The notes beneath the pieces are model-generated. The model did not search any database and was not told the DNA's origin. It worked only from the letters and a program-made list of their open reading frames with translations. A program made the position numbers and the translations under genes. This document shows positions 8,424 through 20,165 of a stretch of 64,000 nucleotides of DNA, one piece after another. The DNA comes from Primulina eburnea (Eukaryota > Streptophyta > Magnoliopsida > Lamiales > Gesneriaceae), in NCBI RefSeq assembly GCF_022965805.1, contig NC_133101.1, positions 13,859,054-13,923,053 on the forward strand, read 5' to 3'. Every line of letters begins with the position of its first letter. The first letter of the stretch is position 1.

Positions 8424-11397
8424 CCCGAAATTCCTTGCTTGAAAATTTGCGGAAAAATTTAAAATTTTCTTTTAAAGTAGGTAAATTTGCCTCATTCATA
8501 AAATAGATCGATAAATAAAGTTTGATGTTCAAAATAGCAGCGGAAGTAAATATTTGTTTGCAAAATAACAATTTAAGAATATCCAACAACTGATAAAAAT
8601 GTTTGCATAAAATGGCAAGTGCTGTAAATGAGGTCCTCGGGTGCCACTACTGCCGACCCAAGCTGGCTCACTGGTCCCCGCCCTCGGCCCCAGCCTCATC
8701 AGTACCTACAACAATCAAGTCTAGTGAGTCTAAAGACTCAACATGCATATATCGTAGGTAACGAGTAAATAATATAGTAAATTTTTTTTTTTGCATGGGA
8801 TAAAATATCATGTCATGAGGCATACTATGAAAATAACTTATCATGAGCAATTATAATACGTGCATAATTGAACTGAAAATCATAGTGAAAATGTTTGCTG
8901 GGAGCCCTGTACTGAAATAATTTGTAATAATTTTTTTTTCTGTTGAGATTATGGTCTACGCAAGTGGTCTCTGCACTGAACTAAACTGACCGGTAACTGG
9001 CTACCGGGTGGTACCAAACTGAACTGATCGGTCACTGGCGACGGGGTAAAATAATGCTCCCATGATAGTGAATTGACCACAAGCAATATCGCATAAATAT
9101 CAAAAATAAGTATTTTCTATTTTTATGCACGAAATATAATTAAATGGCATAAAGAAATATCCTGTATTATTTTACCACATGGATTGGATCGCTCACAGGC
9201 TCGCTGCAAGCTAAATATGCTATGAAAAATATGCAATAGATTTTATTGGGCAAACTATGCAATTAAATCCGATAACTGAGACAATTGCGCCTAACGACTA
9301 CGTATTTAATCATGACTCCGAACCAACCCGAACCAACACTGAACCAACGTATAGTCATGATTAAAATACGCTTAAAATGATGAATTAATGCTCCTAAAAT
9401 GGTGAAGGTCGAAATCTAGGTGAATGGAGGCCAAAACATGAAACGCTCTTTCGAAAGTCAATTTGGCACATCGCACCGTAAATTCTCGTACGACCTCAAA
9501 AATGATCCGAATCACAAACGGCCAAAAGCATGACCTTCCTAACTCGATGAGGCATTGTCCTGTCCAAGGCTATAGGCTAAAAAGCCAACCGAGCACTCAA
9601 AACACGCCTGAGAACAATGGCACCACTTGCTGTCAAATTAAAGCAGCTATGCAATCGCATATCTTGTGTCGTTTTCGAAACTACCGGCCATTGGGGCTTG
9701 AACCACCGACCAGAGACTCTTACCAAAATCCCAAGGAATGATTTGAACCATGGCTAAGGGCCCTAGGCCAGCCAAAATTCGCACCATTCCAGCAACAACT
9801 CGAAAGATTCACCCGAGAGCACCTTTGCATGCGCGTGGGGTGTTTTGCTTTGTTTGCTTTCTCTTGTCGTTCCAGTGGCCATTTTATTAACCATGGCACG
9901 ATCTAGACATCCAGTGGTAGGGTATGAATCGTGGCTAAGGTCCATAGGCCAACCAAGATCCACACCATTCCACCATTTTCGAAATACACATGCTGTAAAA
10001 TGGGGAGGGCCGAAAGGTGCTGGGATGTTCTTTAGTATTTTTGTGAAAATCGATTCACCATGGACCAAGCCACCAAAAGGGCAACTTAGTCATGTCTTAG
10101 ACATGCTAGGGAAGTGATCTAACCATGGCTATAGGCCCCTAGGGCAGCCATGATCAGATCCATTCCCTTTGACAGCACAACAGCATTTTTCGAAACTCAA
10201 ATGGCCAAGATTGAAGAGTTGCTGTCAAATTCGAATTTTATCATGCATGGGGCTGGTTTGAATGGACCAACATGGTCTTAATGCATCCTAGTACATTTCT
10301 AGATGTAGCCTAGTGAGCCTGGAGTCAAACCATCCACCTGAAACAACAAAACAAGAGAACCCGTGAAACTGCATCATGAAGGCCGAAATCTGTAGGTTTT
10401 GTTTTCTGAAAATTATTGGTAGATTTCGGTTTTTGCCATAGAAATGATGATCATGTAATGAAAATAAATGATAATAGGACTTGATTGAAGAGTCAAGGAA
10501 GAACATATGCATGCCTGGTTTCGTTTTGAACGAAAAACGAATGAATAAGACGATACGGCGCGGAGGAGGTGGAGCACTATCTTTTCTACCCTTCTTCTTA
10601 CTTGATTTTTCTCTCCTATCTCCAACTGAATTCTCACGTTTTTTTTTTACACTCTGAAATACTCTCTAATTCGGTGATGGGGGAGGGGAAAGGATGGTTA
10701 AGAGAGTGAGGGAAATGGTTGCAAGATATAGGGAACAAATCAAGACCAAGTCTCCACCTTTTGAAATTTTGAATTTTGGTTTGATATCAAATGATTTGTT
10801 GGTGTTTGTTGGGGTGAGGTGGCCGATTATTTACAAGCTAGTCTAGGTTAGAATAAGGTTGGTTATTAATTAAATGGTGCTCCCAAAAATAAAAGAATTA
10901 TCCTACTAATTAAATGCAAAGAAAGGGTCAAAGGTGGTGAGTTGGCAAGGAATGTTCTAGCACTAAAGGGGTGGCCGAAATCTTGGAATAGAATTGAGGG
11001 GAAATGTTGATTACCTAGTAAATTTATACCTTTAAAAGCCTTACCTATCCTTTAAATAATTTAGTGACTTAACCCTTACTTATTGGAACTTAAATGAATT
11101 TATTTCCTACTCACCTCAAGTAACTTAAATAATTCCCTAAACCTCCTTATTAACTTAAATTAACTTACTAGCTAGCTATATTAAATTCTGGAAATATTTT
11201 CTGAATCTTAAATTTTATCTCTAAACTCCAACTCCAGTCCGGCCTCAATGAAATAACTGAAAGAATAAAATTTAAACTACTGAAATAAAATAATTAACTT
11301 CTAAGAAAGCATTTAAATACTCATGCAATGAAGTCAATTTGATTTAAAATACTAGAATTATGCATGATTTATACGTAGTATAATTATGAGTTCTACA
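8424..11397. mobile_element. Degenerate LTR-like insertion upstream of copy A
   Basis: About 3 kb present in the copy A promoter region but absent from copy B, whose sequence runs directly from the equivalent of 8397 to that of 11398 apart from about 29 bp. The right end TTCTACA fits an LTR end; the left end is unclear (candidate TG at 8436 or 8440) and no target duplication is evident. It carries a GTTGAGTCTTTAGACTCACT motif (minus strand, about 8720-8745) also found in the 3.1-kb solo LTR at about 49791-49812, so the two are probably related. No convincing protein is encoded; the open frames at 9463-10117 lack domains. A decayed solo LTR is the best reading. Confidence 0.5.
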
Positions 11398-12019
11398 AGA
11401 AGACTAAAAACAATCTTCTATTTTATATTATTAGAAAAAATAAAAATATTTATTTTTATGTGGATTTAGGGATTTCTCGCTTAGAGGGCAAAAACAATGG
11501 ATATTGAGGAAGCAACAAGCATTGAAGAAACGAAGTTGAAACATTAGTCAATCTCATGCATTACCCAATTTAGGGGTGAGTAGAAACCAAAGCCAAATCA
11601 AATAGTTGGTTTGGTTTTTAGTCGATCGATTTATATTGGTTTTAAAATTAATCATATCGAAAAAATTGGTTTTGTTCAAAGTTTTGGTGAAAAGTCCTAA
11701 CCGAACCAATTTTATAAATATATAATATTTTTAATTATATACATATTATTTTATTTTTTGTCATATAATTGATATTATGAAAGTTTGATGATTGGTATTG
11801 GTGGCACATTTTATAAAGCTAAAAAAAATTGACCATTATCCCGTTCAATCTTCACAAGTATTTATTGATCTTCATGATGTTTTTGGAAAAGGTTAAAAAC
11901 CTCGAGCAAGAAATCTTGGATGCGAGTGAATTTACTCTTACCAAATACCCAAGTTGGATAAACATAAAAGATAAATGTCTTTCTTTCTTTAAAGTGTGAT
12001 AATGGATGATATTGAAGCT
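11398..12019. repeat. Segmental duplication block, copy A upstream part
   Basis: 622 bp closely matching 32542-33163 in the same orientation, with the same length in both. It is the far upstream part of the WD40-gene duplication, cut off from the rest of copy A by the insertion at 8424-11397. It contains an AT-rich stretch with AACCGAACC-type motifs that may itself be an older repeat. Confidence 0.85.
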
Positions 12020-12149
12020 ATTTCTAAAAGTTGAACTATTGAAAACTTATATTTATCTATTTATAATAGCTAGTTTTGAAAATTTAAATTATGATTATAA
12101 AAAGTCAAAATATTTTATTTGAACAAAATTAAAATTTAAAATTGAACAT

Positions 12150-13108
12150 CCAAAGGTTCGCGACGATATTGAAAAAGTCGTCGCTATATTAAGCGACGGA
12201 ATTGAAAAAGCCGTCGCTATATTAAACGGCGATTTTTTAAAAAAAACCGCTGTTTAAGAAGCGACGGTTTGTAACCATAAAATGCATAAAAAAAACTACT
12301 ACGCAAAAATTAAAATTATGTAGTAAATTTTCGGGGAAAAAAAAATTAAAACCTGATTTGCGCGAAGAAATGCAGCTCCACGTAACGCAGGAAGATCGTA
12401 CCGACGAGCAAATCTACGAAATAAATACGAAAAAATGTTAGTACAAAATTAAAAAATTGAAACTTCGAAAAATTGATAAAGTTTAACTACTACTAGAGAT
12501 AGACGAAAAATGTCTACGAACCTCGATATATATAGAATTATACCGACGGTTTTTAATAAAACCGTCGCTATATAGCCACGGTTCAACCAAAACCGTCGCG
12601 ATAATAGCGACAGTTTTGGTAAAAACTGTCGCCGATCTAGATCGGCGACGGTTGTTGCATAACCGTTGCTAATATGGCGGCGGTTTTGCAAAAACCGTCG
12701 CCGATCATCGGCGACTGTTTTATTAAAACCGTCGCTATTATAGCGATGGTTTTCCTTAAACCGTCGCTATAATAGCGACAGTTTTTAATAAAACCGTCGC
12801 TTGTCAAATTAAGAGACGGTTTCCTAAAACCGTCGCTACAAAATAACGACAGGTAGAACACAAGACCGTCGCATAATACGACGAGTAAAAAACCCGTCGC
12901 ACAAAATAACGACGGGTTTATCAAACAGTCGCAATATTAGAGACAGTTTATGAAAAACCGTCGCTATTCTAGAGACGGTTTTAATTTAACCGTCGTTTAA
13001 TTTGATAAGAGACGGTTTTAATAAAACCGTCGGCTTTAATAAAACCGTAGCTATTATAGCGACGGTTTTAAATAAAACCGTCGCTATGCTTTCCGTTTTT
13101 TTGTAGTG
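12150..13108. mobile_element. CACTA (En/Spm)-type end with subterminal palindromes
   Basis: The right border reads TTTTTTTGTAGTG (13096-13108), the reverse complement of the CACTACAAAAAAA terminus of CACTA transposons. Inward of it, many copies of the core CCGTCGC and its complement GCGACGG are arranged as palindromes joined by TATTATAG or TTTTAATAAAA, as in subterminal transposase-binding repeats of this superfamily. No matching CACTACAA end is found on the left and no transposase is present, so this is a truncated or non-autonomous derivative. The open frames at 12449-12924 follow the repeats and are not genes. Confidence 0.7.
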
Positions 13109-13576
13109 ACAACCCATATCAAATATATAATATTAATTAGGAAATTGTAATTATGATCCTATTTATTTGTCTATTTTTTATGTTAGTCTTCTAAATTGTC
13201 AAATTTCTATCTTAGCATGTTATCTTAGTTTCTTTCTTCTTATTTTCTTTTTGCAATTTTAGTTTTTTCCTCACACGGTGTTAATGAAGTGTTGACGCAA
13301 CGTTACATGACGATGACGTGTACATTGTCACATTAAAACTTAGAGACACAGCAAAAATATTTTTTGATCTTGAGCTGACTGATCCGATAAAAAAAATATT
13401 ATCGTGGGTTCCAAAGAAAATTTCTTTGATACCTAGCAGGATGTTGGTCATCATGGTTTAAGATCTCGGAATTAGTTGGAGAATACTACTCACTAATCGA
13501 TGTACTAGTTTTTGATTTAGAAAATGAAAACATAGCTTTCTTCTTTCTTCCTTGAACTTTCATTATAAAACCACCA
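13109..13576. other. Intergenic, nothing recognised
   Basis: AT-rich sequence between the CACTA end and a Gypsy remnant. No domain-bearing frame, RNA gene or clear repeat was seen. Confidence 0.5.
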
Positions 13577-15665
13577 TGTCACGCCCCGAGACCGAGGCGT
13601 ATGGTATATGATTTCTTCTCGGTTTGGAATTTGACATTCTCACCCCAACAATTTACCATTGCATGAGTCTTGGCTAAACAATCCATTCTCAGAATGATGT
13701 CAAAATCCACCATTGAGAGTTGAATCGAGTCGGCATTGAACGTATGCATATTGTTCTGATTTTATAGTCTCGATGTAACTCGAAGGTTTCGATAGCCTTA
13801 CTAGTAGGTATTGCTATCCTAAAAGGTTTAACAAGCATTTTAGTTTTAACCCCTAATTTCTCAGTGAACCTCTTAGATATAAAAGAATGTGTCACCACAA
13901 TCAAACAACACATAAGCAGGTAAATTTTTTATTAGAATAGTAACTTCTAAAAAAAACTAGTGAAGGTCCGTCTAAGTTGCTAAATCTCGAGTTCGAGGTT
14001 ACTCATGGTCTTAGATTGGGTCGCCATTTCTTGCTCAAACTTTGTCAAAATTATGTTCGAAAATGGTTGCAACATGCTCGAGATTTTAGAGAATTTATGC
14101 TTAAATCAGTGTGATCTTCTATGTGCAAAATGGGAGGGTTACTTCTATGTGAGGAAGAAAAGTTTTTAGTCACGATTCTATCCCTTAAATGAATCATTGA
14201 TGAGCATAAATAGACCAAAAAGTAAGCTTGTTACCAAAAATAGAGGATGTCAAATCTGATGAGACTCTGATTACGCCTATAAATTAGATTTTAGGTCGTT
14301 GATTGATGGTTAATATACTACCTCGAAAATAATTGTCAAGGATATGAATGCACTGGTCCTTTGGCAAAATTTGACATCTTATCACGTTTTGTATGTTAGG
14401 ATCTCAGTCAGATTATGATCATGCTGGCTCTAATATCATTTAAATGTCATGTCCTGAGACCTAGGTGTACAGACACATTCGTTTTTTAACAATCACATAA
14501 TTTTAAAATAACATGCTCGTAATACAATATATAACCAAACCAGTTTATAAAATAATCCATCATTGTCTTTACAAAATGAAAGAAATCAAATAGTGCAGAA
14601 GAGTAAAGCTTAAAACGTAAATTGACAATTGAAATATGAAAATAATCTTTCTTGGAAAGTGGCTTCTTCACCAGCTCCAGACGTCTCATGATTTGTCCAT
14701 CAATTTGTTTGTTGGTATTGTATAGGGAGAGAGGTAAGGGTGACTTAATTGGGAAACACTCAGCAAGTGGGGATTGTTCGGATATATATAAAAAATACAT
14801 ATATTTTTTCTAAACGTAACATTTCTTAACGGAAGACATAACGTATCATAATCATATCCTGAACATGAAGCATTGAAATTTCATCTAATTTCCACGATTT
14901 TACTAATATATGTCCCCTATATGTTAATACTCAAGTGACGAGGCCATACAATGATTATAATCTCATCATATAGAGGTCATATAACAGTTATAATCCTACC
15001 ATATAGCGGTCATATCTTATAATAGCTTTCCAAATTTTTATTGAATTATATCAATGTTTGGAACATATAAAGCTTAGACAAGACATAAACGAATAAATCA
15101 TGCTCAAACGAAATTGTTCAAAAATGGAACATAGAATATCATACGTGTATAGAATATCATACGTGTATATACTTTTTTAATACATAAGCCCGATTACTTT
15201 GGTCTTTCTTGATTCCAAATGTGAATATTAGTTGCTAGATTGTAGTTCAAATATAGTATTTGGTTGCTACTAGAAATTATACTCGAAAATGGATAGAATA
15301 ATGTCACGAAATCTGCTGCTGAAAGCCTCGAATTTGGCAGTTTTTCTTCTTGAATTTTTGTGAGGTTTTCGGTGTTCTTTTATCTTGGTTTGATCTCTTA
15401 CTTATAGTTTGGATCTTACTTATAGTTGGGAAGAGAGAAGTTAAGCGGATGCCTTAGTGAACGTTTTAAGGCTTTTAAGCAGCTTATTTAATGCTATAAT
15501 GTAGCCATCAATTGGGTGTTACAATATGAATACGGACATGGCTTAATTTTTGAGATTTGTCATTATAGGTTGTCATCAAGTCATTGAATGGGTTCAAACT
15601 TATTGGATGTGCCCAAAATTTCGAGTTCTTGGGCTGTAGTATTTATAAATTTTTGTGGCCTTCAC
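13577..15665 (-). mobile_element. Rearranged Gypsy remnant related to R2
   Basis: At 13577 the first 20-odd bases of an R2-type LTR (TGTCACGCCCCGAG) are followed directly by a decayed aspartic protease fragment on the minus strand (about 13650-13920; THSFISKRFTEKLG and, in another frame, FDIILRMDCL). Further on lies an R2-like leader (14380-14436) with a mutated primer binding site, then a diverged LTR starting at 14445 (TGTCATGTCCTGAG). The LTR end near 15665 is a guess from a CTTCACA match. Most of gag and pol is deleted, leaving no usable frame. Confidence 0.6.
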
Positions 15666-16609
15666 ACAACCTATTAATGAATATATAATTCAGTCTTCGG
15701 AAAATTAATCGACAAAATATACCATCCGAGCAGATCCTATATACGGTTTCTAGCTTATACATATCATCAACCACAATGCATCTGCTCCTATGTATGTCGA
15801 TACCATACTGAACCTTGCCATCTGATGACCCTCGTGGAGTCGATAAATGAGTCAAAGTCTAGCACTAGTACGTAGATCATCTATGTTGCCTCAGATCAAA
15901 ATACTAATGATATAAAACCTTAACTGCAGACTAATCTACTCGATAAATAATAACCAATTGGAAAGTTGGATGGAAGTTTGTCCAGTGACTCATCATATGA
16001 TCACACATCGGTTTGATTGAATATCTCTATGCACATACCAATGAAACGTGACCTATAACATCACATATATGTCTCGAAATAGAGTGACCAATGTATATCT
16101 TATTTTTTAATCAAAATTGGATAATCGTATTTTTTTCCGACGAAATTAAGGTGTAAGACTTGTCATACAAAAGTACAAAACAAATGTTTTTTTTTTTGAC
16201 TTTTACCCCATCATATATTGATATGAAGATTTCATTCCGTGGATTCATGAATGATTTCAACTTTTGTCAAATTTTTGTCTACATTTTCCTGAACTAATAA
16301 TGATGCAAATCATTAATGAATCAAGTCTTAAAACTATCTTTTTAGAAAAAAATCATAAAGAAACTAAATATTTGGAAAAAAAAATATATTATCAATATAT
16401 AGTATACATATGATTTATGAGCTAAATTATTTATATATTATATTAAATAAACACCATGTGTATGTCGGCTAGTTTAAGTGTAAAGATAAAGTTAAATCAT
16501 TGGGATACTTTTGCACGCGTGTGGAGATTTTGTGTGCTTACACGAATGAATCAGTTGGAATATGTGAAAAAGTCGTTTAAAGATGAAAAAGTTGATTATT
16601 TGATAGATT
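15666..16609. other. Intergenic, AT-rich, unassigned
   Basis: No convincing gene. A 70-codon open frame on the minus strand (15643-15855) has no domain I know. The stretch at 15720-16095 has the look of an old LTR or leader, but no borders were found. Confidence 0.4.
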
Positions 16610-16775
16610 CGGATAAACACTAAATTATACAGTCACAAACACAAAACGTGGCAGTGGAGGTGTCACAAGGGGTTTTGTGAAAAATTTGATTCCTTTTGAT
16701 AGATTCGTAAAAACATTAAAGTATATAGTGACAAATCACAACACGTGGCAGTAGAGGTGTCACAAGGGGTTTTGT
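16610..16775. repeat. Imperfect tandem duplication, about 95-bp period
   Basis: Two diverged copies, about 16610-16680 and 16705-16775, share ACGTGGCAGT, GAGGTGTCACAAGGGG and TTTTGTG. Each contains ACGTGGCA, a G-box/ABRE-like motif, but there is no gene close by for it to serve. Confidence 0.7.
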
Positions 16776-16797
16776 GTGACAAAGTGTGTAGTAGGTG

Positions 16798-17032
16798 GAG
16801 GGATGACAATGGGGTGGAGTTGGGTTTGTTATCTCCATCCTAGTCTTCGAATTACATCCCTACCCCTATACCTGTCACGATCTTCGTTTTTCGGGTTCGG
16901 GTTCGGGTTCGGTTCCCATTTCAAAAATATTAATGGGGCAACACGGAGTGGGTACAGGGATTCCCCGCCCCGATCCTCGTTTCGAGTTTTCCCCGTGGGT
17001 CTCCAAATCCGTGAGAAAAATTGTCATCTCTA
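16798..17032. mobile_element. hAT-type MITE, 235 bp
   Basis: The ends form a short imperfect inverted repeat (GAGGGATGACAAT at the left; the right end in reverse complement is TAGAGATGACAAT). It is flanked by an exact 8-bp duplication AGTAGGTG (16790-16797 and 17033-17040), the target size of hAT elements. The interior is GC-rich (GGGTTCGGGTTCGG) and has no transposase. The open frame crossing it is accidental. Confidence 0.8.
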
Positions 17033-17040
17033 AGTAGGTG

Positions 17041-18451
17041 TTGGTGTTTAAATTTATGGAAAATAACTTTTTTAATCAGCCAATATTGTTTATTTTGAAT
17101 TTTAGTTTATTAACATGTTAAATTTTGGTCATTGTACACTAACTATCAGTGTTCGGTTATTTTGGTTAAATTGCTGATGCGACGCTGAATATATTAACTT
17201 TTTCGACATCATAGCAGCATTCTTTTTAATGCTAGTAAATTTTTGGTTCAACTTAACAATTTTCAATGTAAGATCAATATTTTTTGTTTCAATGTCACAA
17301 TTTTCAATGCAAAATCAATACTATAAAGATAATTTTCTCAACTAAACACATAAACTAAGCTTTACAATAATGACATTCTATTACAATTAACTATAAAAAA
17401 TTGATTTTTTAGCATTTTTATTTGCAAAGTGATCAACCAATATTTCATAAATATATTTTTATTAGAACTCATTGATGTTGCGGAATATCACGAACCGGAA
17501 CCTTCTTGTGCATTCCAAAAACTTCTAAATAGGTGCTCTGTAGAGGTTCAAGCACTTCTAAAACATTCTCCATATTTCATTAATTAAGAGTTTTCTGTGA
17601 AATCTTTTGTGCATACAATAATCATTTAGAATAGTATAGAATGGAATTAACTAGAATAGTGTAGATCTTAGAACCTCCTAGAGAGTTGATATGTATCGCT
17701 TTCATTGTAGAAAGCTACTAGTATAAATAGGATTAATATAAATAGGGTGAAGCTCTTATTGTAAACTACAAAGTTTTCAAGCAATATAGCATTTTCTTTC
17801 AAAGTTTTCTAGAAGCATTTTTACTTAAGTCACTTGCACACAAGCACCAAAAGACTTTATCTATGCAGCTTACATGGATAAACAGATAAAGTAAATACCA
17901 TAATTGTACAAAACCGTAAAATATTATTAAAATAAAGATCGTTTTACATTAGAACCAATAAAAACCCAAGCCACAAGTTGGCTCGCTGGACACCTACTCT
18001 AACAAATACAAAATACTAGGAAATTAAAATATCCAACCATATTTTTCCTACCAATTAATAGAATAAACATCCTTCCATGGTAGTTATTATGTATAGGACA
18101 TATCAGTGGATTTTCACAGAAGCACCGCAGAAGGAAAAATTGGAAACACAGACCTGCTGACGGAGATAGAGGACCTGTCATAAATCATAGATTGTAAGGG
18201 GCTGCTGACTGAGGATTTCAGTCGAGAGGGCGGACTTTTCATTGAAAATTTTTAAAGAGGAATTTCGTTATACTGGAGATGGGGAGAGTAAATATTCAGG
18301 TTGTAATCTTTGTAGAAGTATCCGACATAAGGGACAACATGGTGAGAAAGATTTGTTGAAGGCTGAAGATTCGAAAAAAGATTTAAAATTGGAAGGGTAT
18401 AGAGGCATCGTGAAAAAAATTAGAGGTGCCAACTTTGAAGCTCGTCTTTGA
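17041..18451. other. Intergenic, no gene supported
   Basis: AT-rich DNA. A 69-codon plus-strand frame (18242-18451, Lys/Glu-rich, begins MKIFKEEFRY) has no family I recognise and ends just before the R3 insertion. The sequence at 17470-17870 resembles a decayed LTR leader but has no borders. Confidence 0.4.
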
Positions 18452-18456
18452 CAACA
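18452..18456. repeat. Target-site duplication CAACA of R3, left
   Basis: CAACA here and at 26729-26733 flank the complete element R3, proving the insertion borders. Confidence 0.9.
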
Positions 18457-20099
18457 TGTCAGGGCCCGTGCTCTAATTAATATTTAATTACCAAACAACA
18501 AGGATTAATTGGTGTAAACAGCGAAAACAAGTTTAAAACGTTCATTTGGGCCTACAGAAATTTCGGCATGACCTCCCCGTAAGTAGGACATCCCAAAAAT
18601 TTCACAACACAACAACAACAATATACGCTCGAAAATAACGTCAAGTTCACAACCAACCAAACAAATATCCTACAGCCGCACTGGCCAGGACTAGACACAA
18701 CAACCCACAAATAAAATCCAAACCACATAAAGACATCACCATACAGCTACACAGGGCATCTCCCTGGCAAATGTATCAAACCAGTATAATATATAAATAT
18801 CTGGGAACTCTGACACAAACCGACTGACTACTGGGTACCACTCGCTGACGCTCCACCAGACGCGTCAAAACCCCTGGAACGACCTGCTATGGCATCAAAA
18901 ACAACCACAACATCAAAAGAAAACAGGGGTCGGACCCCAGTACGACAAACCAGTAAAATCACGACGAATATAAAAGACATGTAACAATATCAAGTAAATG
19001 CAATGCTATGTGATGCATGAATGGTAACAACGGAATAATGGATACCAAATGGAGTCCAAACGAATAGCATCATCAACAGTAACAGTGGCCACCCGTGCCA
19101 GGAATGCAGCATCAATCGCCGCTCGTCCATGCACGTAGCATCGGGAATGCGAGTAGCTAAGTCGCTCGTCCCTAGCTGTCATCTGGGAATGTGGCTAATC
19201 CTAACCCACTCGTCCCTCTGATGAATCAATATATCTCAACAGGATCAACATAAATAGCCGTCAAAGGAGTCAAGGCTCAATATGTTATGTCAATACAATT
19301 TATGCATGAATGCAACAGAATAAACATTCAATGCACATAATAGCAAATAACATTCACCAAATATTCTTACACGCCAATATAACCGTCATAATGATATAGG
19401 TTTGAGCGTACCTCAACTTACAACTTACAATACCACGGTAAATTCTTAAAGGCTATCGAATGAACTCGTCCAACGATACGACCTACAATATAAATTCGCT
19501 ATACACTTCAATACAACGCATTCTAACAAACTAAATCAAATTAAATCGGCTCGGTTAAAAATCGAAATATGGGCAGCCTATAAAACCCATCAAAATCTGG
19601 AAATCCAAACTTAAATACCTCAATAAACGAAGCTTAAACACACAATAGTAATCTCGGGAAAATAGCTCGCCGGAAAAGTTGCCGGAATTACTGTTCACGC
19701 CGGAAACCTAGCTGGAAATTAGGGGAAAAGCTTAATACTTCACTTTTACAAACTAATCCACCAAAACAACCAAGAATCGAAACCAAAAACCTTACCTAGA
19801 CTGAAACAAAACCCACACGCCTAGCTGCTGGAAAACAAGACCAATCGAGCTCGAACCCTTCCGATGCTAGGCAGAAAATAAGCTAATAAACTGGAGGAAG
19901 AAGATTGCTAAGCTGCTGCGTTATTCCCCGACCGCTGGAACGATTCACGCTTGCTGCAGAAACAGAAGAGAGGCGACGAGCAAGGCTGGAGAAAAGTTTC
20001 TGGAATGAGCGATCTCATTATCTCAAATGGGTTGGGTTTTAATTAATAAATAAAATGGGAAATGGGCTGGGCTTACTTATTTAGGTATTGGGCCTCACA
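18457..20099 (-). mobile_element. 3' LTR of Gypsy element R3
   Basis: 1643 bp, starting TGTCAGGGCCCGTG and ending GGCCTCACA. It matches the LTR at 25085-26728 with about seven substitutions and one single-base indel by eye, which suggests a recent insertion. On the minus strand it follows a purine-rich tract (TTAGTGGGGGAGAA, 20100-20113), the usual start site for plus-strand DNA synthesis. Confidence 0.92.
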
Positions 20100-20165
20100 T
20101 TCTCCCCCACTAATAAAAGATTTCGTCCTCGAAATCTAACAAACACAACACTGATATCCACAACA

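Noticed and set aside
8107..8589. 160-codon minus-strand open frame over exon 1 of WD40 copy A
   Set aside because: Only 8158-8274 matches the gene. The rest reads through the 5' region and intron 1; copy B confirms the ATG and the donor site.
12449..12924. Minus-strand frames of 80 and 95 codons
   Set aside because: They are translations of the CCGTCGC subterminal repeats of a CACTA-type element.
16776..17033. 85-codon plus-strand open frame
   Set aside because: It spans a hAT-type MITE with inverted ends and an 8-bp target duplication, so the frame is accidental.
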